A stretch of 64,000 bases of DNA. It comes from Eubacterium sp. AB3007. GTDB lineage: Bacteria; Bacillota; Clostridia; Peptostreptococcales; Anaerovoracaceae. The notes beneath the pieces were generated by a model that was given only the letters and a program-made list of their open reading frames with translations, ran no database searches and was not told the DNA's origin. This document shows, piece after piece, positions 47,985 through 56,710 of the stretch (its first letter is position 1; each line of letters begins with the position of its first letter). A program made the translations under genes and the position numbers. The stretch spans positions 806,001-870,000 of the forward strand of contig NZ_JIAD01000001.1 in assembly GCF_000688015.1 (NCBI RefSeq). The letters run 5' to 3'.

Positions 47985-50468
47985 TCAGATCTCTAGTCCC
48001 AGTTCTTTCGCTGCGTCCTCACGCATCTTGTACTTCAGGACCTTCCCCGCCGCATTCATCGGAAAAGAGTCCACGAATTTAATATACCGCGGAACTTTGT
48101 GTCTTGCAAGCCTTCCGGCAATGAAATCGTGCATTTCTTTCTCTACAACAGATTCTCCTTCTTTCAGAATGATGCAGGCCATGGCCTCTTCTCCGTATTT
48201 CTTATCAGGCACACCGATTACCTGTACATCTTGAACAGAAGGATGTGTGTAGATAAACTCCTCGATCTCCTTTGGGTAAAGATTCTCGCCACCACGGATG
48301 ATCATATCCTTCAGACGACCGGTAATCCTGTAGTTGCCGTTCTCGTCCTTACAAGCCAGGTCTCCGGAATGGAGCCATCCATCCGCATCAATGGTCTCTC
48401 TTGTCGCTTCAGGCATCTTGTAGTAACCCTTCATCTGGTTGTAGCCCTTGGCACAGAATTCTCCGTTTACGCCGGCAGGGACCTCCTCCCCTGTTTCCGG
48501 ATCGATGATCTTGCAGCGTACATGAGGAAAGTCGTAGCCCACGGTTTCTGTCCGTACGTCCAGCGGGTCTGTCCAGGCTGACATGGTGTTGCCAGGAGCG
48601 GTCTCTGTCTGTCCGTAAACACTGACGATGCCGGTCATGTTCATCTCATCCGGCTGTGCCGCCCGTTTCATCAGCTCTGGCGGGCATCCCGCTCCAGCCA
48701 TGATGCCTGTACGCATATAGGAAAAGTCCGTTTTCCGGTAGTTCGGATGGTTGAACATGGCGATGAACATGGTAGGCACGCCATTGAAGCAGGTGATCTT
48801 CTCCTGGTTGATGCAGGCCAAGGATGACTTGGCCGAGAAGTAGGGCATGGGACACATGGTCGCCCCATGAGTGACGGAGCTGGTCATGGAGAGCACCATA
48901 CCGAAGCAGTGGAACATCGGCACCTGGATCATCATCCTGTCTGCCGTGGACAGTCCCATTCTGTCCCCGATGCACTTGCCGTTGTTCACCACGTTGTAAT
49001 GGGTGAGCATGACACCCTTGGGGAACCCGGTGGTGCCAGAGGTGTACTGCATGTTACAGACATCGTCCGGCTGTACCTGAGCGGCCAGTCTGGCGGTTTC
49101 CTCCTTGGGAACCATCTCCGCCCTTTCCATAGTCTCCTCAAAGGTCAGGCAGCCATCCTGCCGGAACCCACAGGTGATCACGTTGCGCAGGAAGGGCAGA
49201 CGCTTGCAGTGCAGCGGTGCTCCCGGTTTGCTCCCTGCGATCTCCGGGCAGAGCTCGTTGATGATCTGCGCGTAGTCACTATCCAGCACCCGGTCGATCA
49301 TGATCAGGGTGTGGGTATCGGACTGCCGAAGCAGATACTCCGCCTCGTGGATCTTGTAGGAAGTGTTCATGGTCACCAGCACGGCACCGATACGGCAGCA
49401 AGCCCAGAAAGCGATGTACCAGGCCGGTATGTTGGTGCACCACACGGTGACTTTGTAGCCGGGGCGTACTCCCATGGACACCAGCGCTCTGGCGAACCGG
49501 TCCACGTCCTCCCGGAACTGTTCATACGTCCTAGTATAATTCAACGTCGTATATTTGAAGCAGTACTGATCCGGGAACTCCCTGGCCAGGGCGTCCAGCA
49601 CCTGGGGGAAGGTCAGATCGATCAGTTCGTCCTTCTTCCATATATATCTCCCTGTACCATCGTGATTGTAGTACAGGCCATTCTGTCTGGAACGGGACCG
49701 CCGGAACTGCTGCATAAAGTTGACAAAATGCGGCAGGATGATCTCTCTGTCCGTCAGTTCAGGGAGCCACTGAGGCTTCCATTCCAGCGACACAAAGCCT
49801 GCATAGTCCACGCTTTCCAGCGCATCCATAACCTCTCCCACCGGGAAGTCGCCCTCTCCGATCAGTTCGAACGCATCCGGCCCAAAACTATCCCGCATGT
49901 GTACGTGTTTGACGTAAGCGCCCAGATTGGTGATGGTCTGTGCGGGACTCTCCCCGCAGTCACGATAGGGATGGTGGACATCCCAGAGAACAGCGATCTG
50001 ATCGCAGGCAAATCTGTCCAACAGATCACGCAGCCGTTCTGTGGAAGCGTACATGCCGCAGGTCTTGATCAGGACGGTGACCCCCAGTTCCTCTGCCAGT
50101 GGAATCAGTGCGGCCAGCGTCCCCTCAGCGCTTTCCGCGTCTTCCCCAGACGCCCACACTGCCACATAGGGAGCACGGAGATCTGCCGCCAGACGCATCT
50201 GTGCGCGCAAAACCTCCATGTCTGCCTCCCCTGCACAGGCGATGTCTATGGAGCTGTCAAAGCAGGCGATGGTCAGCCCCTTCTCCCGCAATTCTCTATA
50301 GGTGGACTGTACCGCATAGGTATGGAAGGGACCTCCACGGTCTGTCAGATCCTGTGCTTCAGAAACGTGGTAGATCTCCACGCCATCGAACCCCATGATC
50401 GCTGCATCGTTTATTATCTCCGACCAGCTCAATTCTGGCCAGCCCCTTGTTGAAAAAGAAAGTTTCAT
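47985..50468 (-). CDS. Xylose-isomerase-like TIM barrel fused to acyl-CoA synthetase
   Basis: This 827-residue protein joins two enzymes. Residues 1-265 resemble sugar phosphate isomerase/epimerase TIM barrels (AIMGFDGVEIYHV, LWDVHHPYRDCGESP, YVKHVHMRDS, FVSLEW). Residues 280-827 are an AMP-forming acyl-CoA synthetase with YTSGTTGFPKGVML, VYGQTETAP, WLHSGDLA, GRLKDMIIRGGENLYP and the catalytic Lys in NAAGKVLKYK. The frame is continuous across the join. The start follows GAGGAGGGTAGAG and overlaps the end of the LeuA-like gene. Substrates are unknown. Confidence 0.88.
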   Translation of the reverse strand: MKLSFSTRGWPELSWSEIINDAAIMGFDGVEIYHVSEAQDLTDRGGPFHTYAVQSTYRELREKGLTIACFDSSIDIACAGEADMEVLRAQMRLAADLRAPYVAVWASGEDAESAEGTLAALIPLAEELGVTVLIKTCGMYASTERLRDLLDRFACDQIAVLWDVHHPYRDCGESPAQTITNLGAYVKHVHMRDSFGPDAFELIGEGDFPVGEVMDALESVDYAGFVSLEWKPQWLPELTDREIILPHFVNFMQQFRRSRSRQNGLYYNHDGTGRYIWKKDELIDLTFPQVLDALAREFPDQYCFKYTTLNYTRTYEQFREDVDRFARALVSMGVRPGYKVTVWCTNIPAWYIAFWACCRIGAVLVTMNTSYKIHEAEYLLRQSDTHTLIMIDRVLDSDYAQIINELCPEIAGSKPGAPLHCKRLPFLRNVITCGFRQDGCLTFEETMERAEMVPKEETARLAAQVQPDDVCNMQYTSGTTGFPKGVMLTHYNVVNNGKCIGDRMGLSTADRMMIQVPMFHCFGMVLSMTSSVTHGATMCPMPYFSAKSSLACINQEKITCFNGVPTMFIAMFNHPNYRKTDFSYMRTGIMAGAGCPPELMKRAAQPDEMNMTGIVSVYGQTETAPGNTMSAWTDPLDVRTETVGYDFPHVRCKIIDPETGEEVPAGVNGEFCAKGYNQMKGYYKMPEATRETIDADGWLHSGDLACKDENGNYRITGRLKDMIIRGGENLYPKEIEEFIYTHPSVQDVQVIGVPDKKYGEEAMACIILKEGESVVEKEMHDFIAGRLARHKVPRYIKFVDSFPMNAAGKVLKYKMREDAAKELGLEI

Positions 50469-51883
50469 TCTCTACCCTCCTCATAGACGATTTTGTTCAC
50501 CGCACTGATATAAGCGCGGATAGAGGATCCGATGATATCGGTGGAGATCCCCCTCCCGGAATAGACTTTGCCGTTGGCACTCCGGAGTCGAACCACGGTC
50601 TCTCCCATGGCCTCTCTCCCCTCTGTGACCGCCTGGATCTGGAAATCGTCCAGCTCGTAATGGCAACCTACGATCTTCTCGATGGCCAGGAAGGATGCGT
50701 CCACAGGACCGTCTCCTGCTGCCAGACCATCGAGGATCTGTCCATCTTTCTCTACGCGCATGTGGCTGGTAGCCATGATCTTGTTACCAGAGTTGATCAC
50801 ATAGCTCTGGACCTTATAAGTTGGTGGAACCTGCAGCGCCGCAGAGGCCACGATGGCATCCAGTTCTTTGATGCCAACAGAGTCCTTCTTGGAAGCAATT
50901 CTGGTGAAAGCCTCGTACACCTTGACGGAATCTTCTTCACTCAGGTCGTAGCCGATTTCCGCCACTACCTTCATGACCGCAGTCATGTCATCGTGGATGG
51001 TGAGGACGGCACCGGAATCATCGTGGATCTCAGAATCGTACGTGGACCCTGTCCCTCTCTCTGTCTCGCACATGCGACGGATCTGTCCTACGGTCCTGCG
51101 CAGCTCGGTGTCCTTCACATCGCAGGCTACCCCGTACTCGCTTCCTCGCACCTTCAGGATGGATACCAGATCCTCCAGCAGCGCGGTGAAATCACCACAG
51201 GCTGCGGTCTTCACCTCGTCAGCGCCGGCCAGAATGGCGGAGACGGCACAAGCGTGTGCCAGAGACAGCTCGTTGGAGATCATAACGCCCAGTCGTACCT
51301 GCTCCGGCAATGCCGCTCTGGCTGCCTTGATAGTAGTATGGAATTCCTCCGGCAGCAGATTCCCGGCCGTATCGCACAGAGTGACGATGTCAACGCCTGC
51401 TTCCACAGCGGTGTCCACGGCCTGCTTCAGGAACTCAGGCTCACTCCGTCCGGCATCCTCTGCCACAAACTCCACCTCGCTGCAAACGGCTTTTGCTTCC
51501 CGCACCAGGGAACTGATCTTCTCAATGACTGCCGCAGGTTTCATCCGACATATATATTCCATCTGAACGGTGCTCACCGGTACCGCCACCTGCAGCCTTG
51601 GCTTGACGGCTCCCTTAAGGGCACTCCAGGTCGTCTCTACTGTATCCTCCTCGGTGAGGGACAAAGGCAATGCCAGCACGCTGTCACGGATGGCGGTGGC
51701 CAGCGATTTCACCAGAAGACTGTCTGTGCGGCGATTTACGATCGGGGTCGTCTCGATCACCTGTACACCTACCCTGTCCAGCTGCTTGGCCAGTTCCAGC
51801 TTCTCCCGGAAGGACAAGGGAAATCCACCTGCATCCACGGGCTGTTTCATCGTGACATCACTGAGAAAAATGTTCCTCATCAT
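50465..51883 (-). CDS. LeuA-like protein lacking catalytic metal motifs
   Basis: This 472-residue protein follows the layout of 2-isopropylmalate synthase: a DRE-TIM-type barrel and a LeuA allosteric domain ending in GISTDIIGSSIRAYISAVNKI. The usual RDGxQ motif reads SDVTMKQ. The HxH metal site reads VMISNELSL and GERAGN reads CGDFTA, so no acyltransferase activity is expected by analogy. A T-box leader precedes it. It may be a regulatory pseudoenzyme or have changed chemistry. The start follows AAGGAGTTGAAGAA. Confidence 0.8.
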   Translation of the reverse strand: MMRNIFLSDVTMKQPVDAGGFPLSFREKLELAKQLDRVGVQVIETTPIVNRRTDSLLVKSLATAIRDSVLALPLSLTEEDTVETTWSALKGAVKPRLQVAVPVSTVQMEYICRMKPAAVIEKISSLVREAKAVCSEVEFVAEDAGRSEPEFLKQAVDTAVEAGVDIVTLCDTAGNLLPEEFHTTIKAARAALPEQVRLGVMISNELSLAHACAVSAILAGADEVKTAACGDFTALLEDLVSILKVRGSEYGVACDVKDTELRRTVGQIRRMCETERGTGSTYDSEIHDDSGAVLTIHDDMTAVMKVVAEIGYDLSEEDSVKVYEAFTRIASKKDSVGIKELDAIVASAALQVPPTYKVQSYVINSGNKIMATSHMRVEKDGQILDGLAAGDGPVDASFLAIEKIVGCHYELDDFQIQAVTEGREAMGETVVRLRSANGKVYSGRGISTDIIGSSIRAYISAVNKIVYEEGRE

Positions 51884-51922
51884 TTCTTCAACTCCTTTTC
51901 CTTTCTGGTTTCATCGGGGTAT

Positions 51923-52218
51923 AAAAAAACCCTGAAACCACGCATAGCAGTTTCAGGGACGAAATTCATTCCGCGGTACCACCCTGATTCCTCTCCTCGA
52001 TCCTATACCGGGAGAAGCATCTCTCGGGCTCCTCTAAGCCCATAGCCTGTCACGGGGCCAGCCGGGTACCACTACTTGCCGCACGGCGTTCGCAGGACCT
52101 GCTCGGGAGGCAGACTGCCTGTTGTGACCTCCGTTACCGGCTCGCACCACCCGCCGGCTCTCTGTAAGCGTCTGTCACGGCATATCTCCGTCATCGCATT
52201 TAATGAGTATGTACATTG
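51923..52218 (-). promoter_or_regulatory. T-box riboswitch leader
   Basis: The minus strand carries the T-box core AGGGTGGTACCGCGG (51971-51985), followed by the terminator CCCTGAAAC/GTTTCAGGG (51930-51958) and seven T residues. Upstream is a Stem I region with AGAGAG, GGTGGTGCGA in the apical loop and CGAGC at the base. The leader binds uncharged tRNA and lets the LeuA-like gene be read when an amino acid is scarce. CTG (complement of 52111-52113), a Leu codon, is placed where a specifier could be, but the Stem I fold was only made by eye. Confidence 0.92.
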
Positions 52219-52224
52219 ATTGTT

Positions 52225-52253
52225 ATTAAAACACGTTCCGCCGACTTTGTCAA
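52225..52253 (-). promoter_or_regulatory. Sigma-A promoter of the T-box operon
   Basis: The minus strand reads TTGACA-N17-TTTAAT, placing the transcript start near 52218, just before the T-box Stem I. Confidence 0.78.
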
Positions 52254-52268
52254 TGGGATTTTCCAAAA

Positions 52269-52303
52269 AATGTGTCAATGGGGACGGTTCTTTTTGACAC
52301 ATT
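52269..52303. repeat. REP-like hairpin, copy 2
   Basis: AATGTGTCAA and TTGACACATT flank GGGGACGGTTC. It is a shorter version of the element at 8470-8514 and also overlaps a stop codon, here that of the Na/Pi cotransporter gene. Confidence 0.75.
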
Positions 52304-54062
52304 ATACGGCAAATCGCTCTCTATACTCTTCGAGCATCCCCCGAAATGCTGTACTCTGCTTATCCTTGATCTGCTTATGGTATTCGTGGGACAACAGTTC
52401 TTCTTCCTTGGAGTCCAGCACACCTTCGGCCACGTTACTACAGTGATCGGAGATACGCTCGTAGTCCGTCAGAAGGTCGTTGAACACAAATCCATTATCC
52501 AGGGTACACGCTTGCCTTCCCACTCTCTCAATGTGACGCGCCTTCACTTCGTCGCAGAGGTCATCGATGACCTGCTCCAACGGTTCCACATGAAGTGCCA
52601 GCTCCAGATCTTTTTCAACAAACGCCCGGATAGTGATCTGGGTGATCTCGTTCACTGCCGACTCAAGCATTCGCAGCTCCTTCTCCGCCGATTCAGAGAA
52701 GTGCAGTTTCTTCTGTTCGATCTCCTCGGCCACCTCGCCCACGTTTCTTGCATGATCCGAGATCCTCTCAAAATCGGATAACACACGCAGATACTCGTTG
52801 ACCTCCCGGGTCTGAGCACCTGCCAATTCATTTGAAGTGATCTTGAACAGGTAGGCCCCCAGCTTATCCTCGTAGCGGTCCAACTTGCTCTCCAGTTCAA
52901 ATACCCTCTGCACCTGCTCTCTGTTGTAGGCACGCCTCACGTGGATCGCACCTTCCACACTCTCCAGTGCTTTGTGCGCCATCGAAGAGATCACCTCTCG
53001 ACTCTGCTCGATTGCCAGCGCCGGATGGTCCAGAAAACGAGATTCCAGTCGGTCCATGTCTGCCTGCTCGGCGGCAGCTTCCTCTCCTTCAGGGAAGAGC
53101 CTGCAGACGATCTTCTCCAGCATGCCGATGCACGGGGTGAGCAGGATCACTACGGCCAGTCGATACAGAGAATTGGTCAGCGCCACCAGCACCATCGTCA
53201 TGGTCATGTCCATGAAAGTGAACCCGATGATGGCGTTTGCGGTATAGAACAGGATGCCGCAGATCACCGCTCCCAAAATGTCAATGACCAGGTATACAAA
53301 GGCTGTTCGCTTACCGTTGGTGCTGGCCCCCAGCGCACTGAGCATCACCGGCACGGAAGCGCCGATACCGATTCCCATTATTATTGGAAACGCGACTTCG
53401 AACTCAATGGCCCCTGTCATGGCCAGTGCCTGTAATATACCAACGGCTGCACTGGCACTCTGGATCACTGCCGTGATAGCAAGGCCTGCAAGGACCCCCA
53501 GAACAGGGTTGGAGAAATTCATCAACAAGTGGATAAATCTTTCGTCCTCTCGTAAGGGTTCGATAGAGCCGGACATCATGCTCATGCCATACATCAGCAC
53601 TGCGAATCCCAGCATGATCCCTCCAATGTTCTTATGGGACTGTTTTTTGGCGAACATCCAGAGAATGATGCCGAAAAGAGCTACAACCCCGGTCAGGATC
53701 TCCGTGCTGAGATATTTGGCAATGCTGGCACTGGCACCGCCAAGGCTGTTGAGACACAGGATCCAACCGGTGATACTGGTACCCAGGATGGCACCGAGCA
53801 CGACACCGATGGCCTGCTTCACTTTCATCATTCCAGAGTTGACAAAGCCAACTACCATGACCGATGTTGCCGAGGAGGACTGGATCACTGCCGTGACCCC
53901 TGTCCCAAGCAGAATTCCCTTGATGGTGTTCCCGGATAGCTTATACAGGATCATCTCCATTTTGCTGCCGGCTACTTTCTTAAGCGAATCGCCCATCACC
54001 GACATGCCAAAGAGAAACATGGCGACACCGCCTAACAATGAGATGTAGTTTGACGTTTCCAT
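52302..54062 (-). CDS. Na/Pi cotransporter with C-terminal PhoU domain
   Basis: This 586-residue membrane protein is a PNaS-family phosphate transporter. Two PF02690 repeats carry QSSSATSVMVVGFV near residue 60 and QSASAAVGILQALAM near residue 200. After about 350 residues a cytoplasmic PhoU-like helical bundle begins (SMAHKALESVEGAIHVRR, LSDFERISDHARNVGEVAEEIEQKK). It lies 18 bases after a PhoR-like kinase gene, which supports a role in phosphate uptake and sensing. Confidence 0.93.
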   Translation of the reverse strand: METSNYISLLGGVAMFLFGMSVMGDSLKKVAGSKMEMILYKLSGNTIKGILLGTGVTAVIQSSSATSVMVVGFVNSGMMKVKQAIGVVLGAILGTSITGWILCLNSLGGASASIAKYLSTEILTGVVALFGIILWMFAKKQSHKNIGGIMLGFAVLMYGMSMMSGSIEPLREDERFIHLLMNFSNPVLGVLAGLAITAVIQSASAAVGILQALAMTGAIEFEVAFPIIMGIGIGASVPVMLSALGASTNGKRTAFVYLVIDILGAVICGILFYTANAIIGFTFMDMTMTMVLVALTNSLYRLAVVILLTPCIGMLEKIVCRLFPEGEEAAAEQADMDRLESRFLDHPALAIEQSREVISSMAHKALESVEGAIHVRRAYNREQVQRVFELESKLDRYEDKLGAYLFKITSNELAGAQTREVNEYLRVLSDFERISDHARNVGEVAEEIEQKKLHFSESAEKELRMLESAVNEITQITIRAFVEKDLELALHVEPLEQVIDDLCDEVKARHIERVGRQACTLDNGFVFNDLLTDYERISDHCSNVAEGVLDSKEEELLSHEYHKQIKDKQSTAFRGMLEEYRERFAV

Positions 54063-54080
54063 AACAATATCCTTTCAATT

Positions 54081-55421
54081 CTATTTCGCAAACCGGAGTC
54101 GGAAGTCCGTCCCTTCCCCCGGTGCCGAATCCACTTCCACCCTGGCGTGGTGGATCATCGCCCCGTGTTTGACAATCGCCAGACCCAGACCAGTTCCTCC
54201 CACCGATTTGGAATGGCTCTTGTCCACACGATAGAACCTTTCAAAGATCGCGTCACGTTCCTGCGCCGGAATACCGATGCCCGTATCCCTCACCTGCAGA
54301 AGGACTTCTGTGTCGTCCCCCGTCACAGTGACTTCCACTCTGCCACCCCGTCGGTTGTACTTGATGGCATTGTCGCAGAGGTTGTACAGCATGCTGTGGA
54401 GCACCTGCGGGATCCCGAAAATCCGCACCGACGACCCCTTCAGAAGCAGCGCCACCCCGGCCCCCTCTGCCTGGCTCTGCAGTGAGTCGATCACATTCTC
54501 CGCGACCCTGTAGAGATCCACGCTCTCCCAGCTCATGTTCTCCGCGCCTTCATCCAATTCCGTCACGTCCATGATATCTTCTACCAGTCTGGTCAATCGC
54601 AGGGATTCCTCCCGAATCTTTCCGGCAAAGGGACGTACGTCCTCGTCCCGGACCAGCCCCGCCTCCAGGATCTCCGCATAGCCAGAGATGGCATGGAGGG
54701 GTGTCTTCAATTCATGGGAAACGTTGGCGGTAAACTCCTGCCGCAGTTGCGCTGTCTTCTGCAGTTCCTCCTGGTCATGGCGGATCTGCACCTGCTGCGC
54801 GTCCATCCTCCGCAGAAGCGGCTCGATTTCTTTATATTCTTCCTTCCCAATGTATGCCTCAGGATGGTCTGGGTCGATGAGGTTGATGCTCTTTCCAATG
54901 CGGCCCGAGAGGCGCAAAGCAAGCAACAGGGACAGGATCAGGGCCAACAGGATCACAAAGCAGATCGGCTGGGCGAATCCCAGAAGCAATGCCCACATCG
55001 TGGGCTGGGCACAGGAAAGGCGAAGCACAGAGCCATCCTGCAGTCTCCTGGCTACATAGCGCTGTTTCATGGCCAGAGTGCTGGAATACCGGCTACTCTC
55101 TCCATATCCCTTCTCCAGAGCATCCTTCACCTCCTGACGAGCCAGGTGGTTTTCCATGACGGCGGTCTCCGCCTCGTTATCATAGAGTACTGTCCCATCC
55201 CGGGAAATCAAGGTGATGCGATAGTCCTTCACATCCAGCCTTTCGAAGTATTTGACTCCGCTGAGTTCCACTCCCCGGGCAGCCAGATCCAACTCGATCC
55301 GCAGCTGTTTGCTTTGGTTGCCAAAGAAGTAATCGGTCATGGCCAGCAGAATGAACACCAGTGACGCCATGAGCACGATCATCGCTACAGCCATGATCGA
55401 TCGGAATATGCGGTCACTCAT
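54081..55421 (-). CDS. PhoR-like sensor histidine kinase
   Basis: This is a 446-residue membrane kinase. A first helix (residues 8-30), an extracytoplasmic sensor of about 120 residues, and a second helix near 160-185 are followed by the dimerization domain with the phospho-acceptor His in FTANVSHELKTPLHAI. The ATPase boxes are NLCDNAIKYN, VRDTGIGIPAQ and GGTGLGLAIVKHGA. The start overlaps the response regulator gene's stop. Its place before a phosphate transporter suggests phosphate sensing. Confidence 0.9.
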   Translation of the reverse strand: MSDRIFRSIMAVAMIVLMASLVFILLAMTDYFFGNQSKQLRIELDLAARGVELSGVKYFERLDVKDYRITLISRDGTVLYDNEAETAVMENHLARQEVKDALEKGYGESSRYSSTLAMKQRYVARRLQDGSVLRLSCAQPTMWALLLGFAQPICFVILLALILSLLLALRLSGRIGKSINLIDPDHPEAYIGKEEYKEIEPLLRRMDAQQVQIRHDQEELQKTAQLRQEFTANVSHELKTPLHAISGYAEILEAGLVRDEDVRPFAGKIREESLRLTRLVEDIMDVTELDEGAENMSWESVDLYRVAENVIDSLQSQAEGAGVALLLKGSSVRIFGIPQVLHSMLYNLCDNAIKYNRRGGRVEVTVTGDDTEVLLQVRDTGIGIPAQERDAIFERFYRVDKSHSKSVGGTGLGLAIVKHGAMIHHARVEVDSAPGEGTDFRLRFAK

Positions 55422-56091
55422 AGGCATTCTCCATCTTGTATCCGACACCGCGCACCGTCTTGATCATGCTGCCAGCCTCTCCAAGCTTGGTACGCAGAGT
55501 TCCGATATGCACGTCTACTGTCCGGGTCTCCCCCAGAAAGTCCTCTCCCCATACGGACTGCATGATCTGCTCTCTGGAAAAAACCCGCTCCGGATCTCTG
55601 ATCAGCATGTGGAGCAGATCGTATTCCTTCAGTGTCAGTGCAACATGACGCCCATGCACACTTACTGTATGCCGGCCGGTATCTATCACCACCGGCCCTG
55701 CCTGCAGCACAGTTCTGTTGCCGGTCCTCCTGCTTCGGCGAAGGACTGCCTTGATCCTGGCGATCATCTCCATCATCCCAAAGGGCTTTGTGAGATAATC
55801 ATCCGCTCCCAGATCCAATCCTACCACCTTGTCGTACTCTGTACCTCTCGCTGTAGCAAGGATCACAGGGATACTCACCGTGACAGGAGAGGCCTTCAGT
55901 CTTTTCAGGATGGAGATTCCGTCCTCCCCCGGAAGCATGATATCCAGGATGATCAGATCCGGAAGTTCTTGCTTCATTGCCATCCAGAATGTGCCACCTT
56001 CCGGAAAACCCTCTGCCTCCATATCCGCTGCGTTCAGCGCGTAGATCATCAGATCCCGTATGCTGTTGTCATCTTCTACACAGTAGATCAT
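55414..56091 (-). CDS. OmpR/PhoB-family response regulator
   Basis: This 225-residue regulator has a receiver domain with the acidic pair EDD near the start, the phospho-acceptor Asp in LIILDIMLPGEDG, and Lys in DDYLTKPFG. A winged helix DNA-binding domain follows (ALTLKEYDLLHMLIRDPERVFSREQIMQSVWG). The ATG at 56091 follows GGAGGAAACGAGA. It forms an operon with the kinase and the Na/Pi cotransporter. Confidence 0.93.
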   Translation of the reverse strand: MIYCVEDDNSIRDLMIYALNAADMEAEGFPEGGTFWMAMKQELPDLIILDIMLPGEDGISILKRLKASPVTVSIPVILATARGTEYDKVVGLDLGADDYLTKPFGMMEMIARIKAVLRRSRRTGNRTVLQAGPVVIDTGRHTVSVHGRHVALTLKEYDLLHMLIRDPERVFSREQIMQSVWGEDFLGETRTVDVHIGTLRTKLGEAGSMIKTVRGVGYKMENAYE

Positions 56092-56162
56092 TCTCGTTTC
56101 CTCCAACTATAGTATGCCACAGAAATGTCAAATCCTATTGGATGGAAATGTAAAGACTACGT

Positions 56163-56186
56163 AAAAAAGAGCCGCTGCAGCAGCTC
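56163..56186 (-). terminator. Terminator after the flavoprotein gene
   Basis: GAGC-GCTGCAGC-GCTC forms a compact palindromic stem on the minus strand, followed by six T residues. It begins about 18 bases after the stop codon at 56205. Confidence 0.75.
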
Positions 56187-56204
56187 ATATATATTGGCCC
56201 CCTG

Positions 56205-56681
56205 TTATTCCTCATGCACCAGTTTTCCACTCATATGATCAATGGTCACGACCAGCATCACTGCCCGGTTCCCGGAACTGCGAATGGTATCCAAAACCAT
56301 CTCCTCTGTGGGATAGTACTTCATGCCCAGTTTATACAGCTGAGCTCTTTGGATCTTTTCATCCTCCACCAGTTCTGCCCGGCCACGGATGACCACGCTC
56401 TTCACGTAGTACGCCCAGTCGCCTTCCTCTATATAGCCCTTGTCCCAGGTGGTGAAACTGATTTTGTTGTTTTCCCTGATGGCATCCAAACGATGACCAG
56501 CCTTGGCCCCATGGAAATACAGTTTGCCGTCCTCCTCATCGTAATAGAAGTTCACCGGCACCACATAAGGGTAGCCTTCCTCCCCGTGGACCGCCAGAGC
56601 GCCACGACGCTCGTTCTTCAGGAGCTCGATACACGCCTCTTCCGGCAATGCCTGTTTCTTCCGTCTCAATTCTCTGAACAT
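56205..56681 (-). CDS. Pyridoxamine 5'-phosphate oxidase-like flavoprotein (NimA type)
   Basis: This 158-residue protein resembles the 5-nitroimidazole-resistance/PNPOx-like split-barrel family. Conserved parts are GALAVHGEEGYPYVVPVNFYYD, LYFHGAKAGHRLDAIRENNKISF and SVVIRGRAELVED. It likely binds FMN; the natural substrate is unknown, and family resemblance alone does not prove drug reduction. The start follows AAGGAGAATAAG. It follows the SDR gene closely and is closed by the terminator at 56163-56186. Confidence 0.88.
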   Translation of the reverse strand: MFRELRRKKQALPEEACIELLKNERRGALAVHGEEGYPYVVPVNFYYDEEDGKLYFHGAKAGHRLDAIRENNKISFTTWDKGYIEEGDWAYYVKSVVIRGRAELVEDEKIQRAQLYKLGMKYYPTEEMVLDTIRSSGNRAVMLVVTIDHMSGKLVHEE

Positions 56682-56710
56682 CTTATTCTCCTTCCTGTCA
56701 AGGATCAGTC

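Noticed and set aside
44436..47996. Two long plus-strand open frames (602 and 569 codons) opposite nifJ
   Set aside because: Both follow the codon pattern of nifJ on the other strand and lack start signals.
48867..50453. 528-codon plus-strand open frame opposite the TIM-barrel/acyl-CoA synthetase gene
   Set aside because: Antisense shadow; the minus-strand product has complete motifs.
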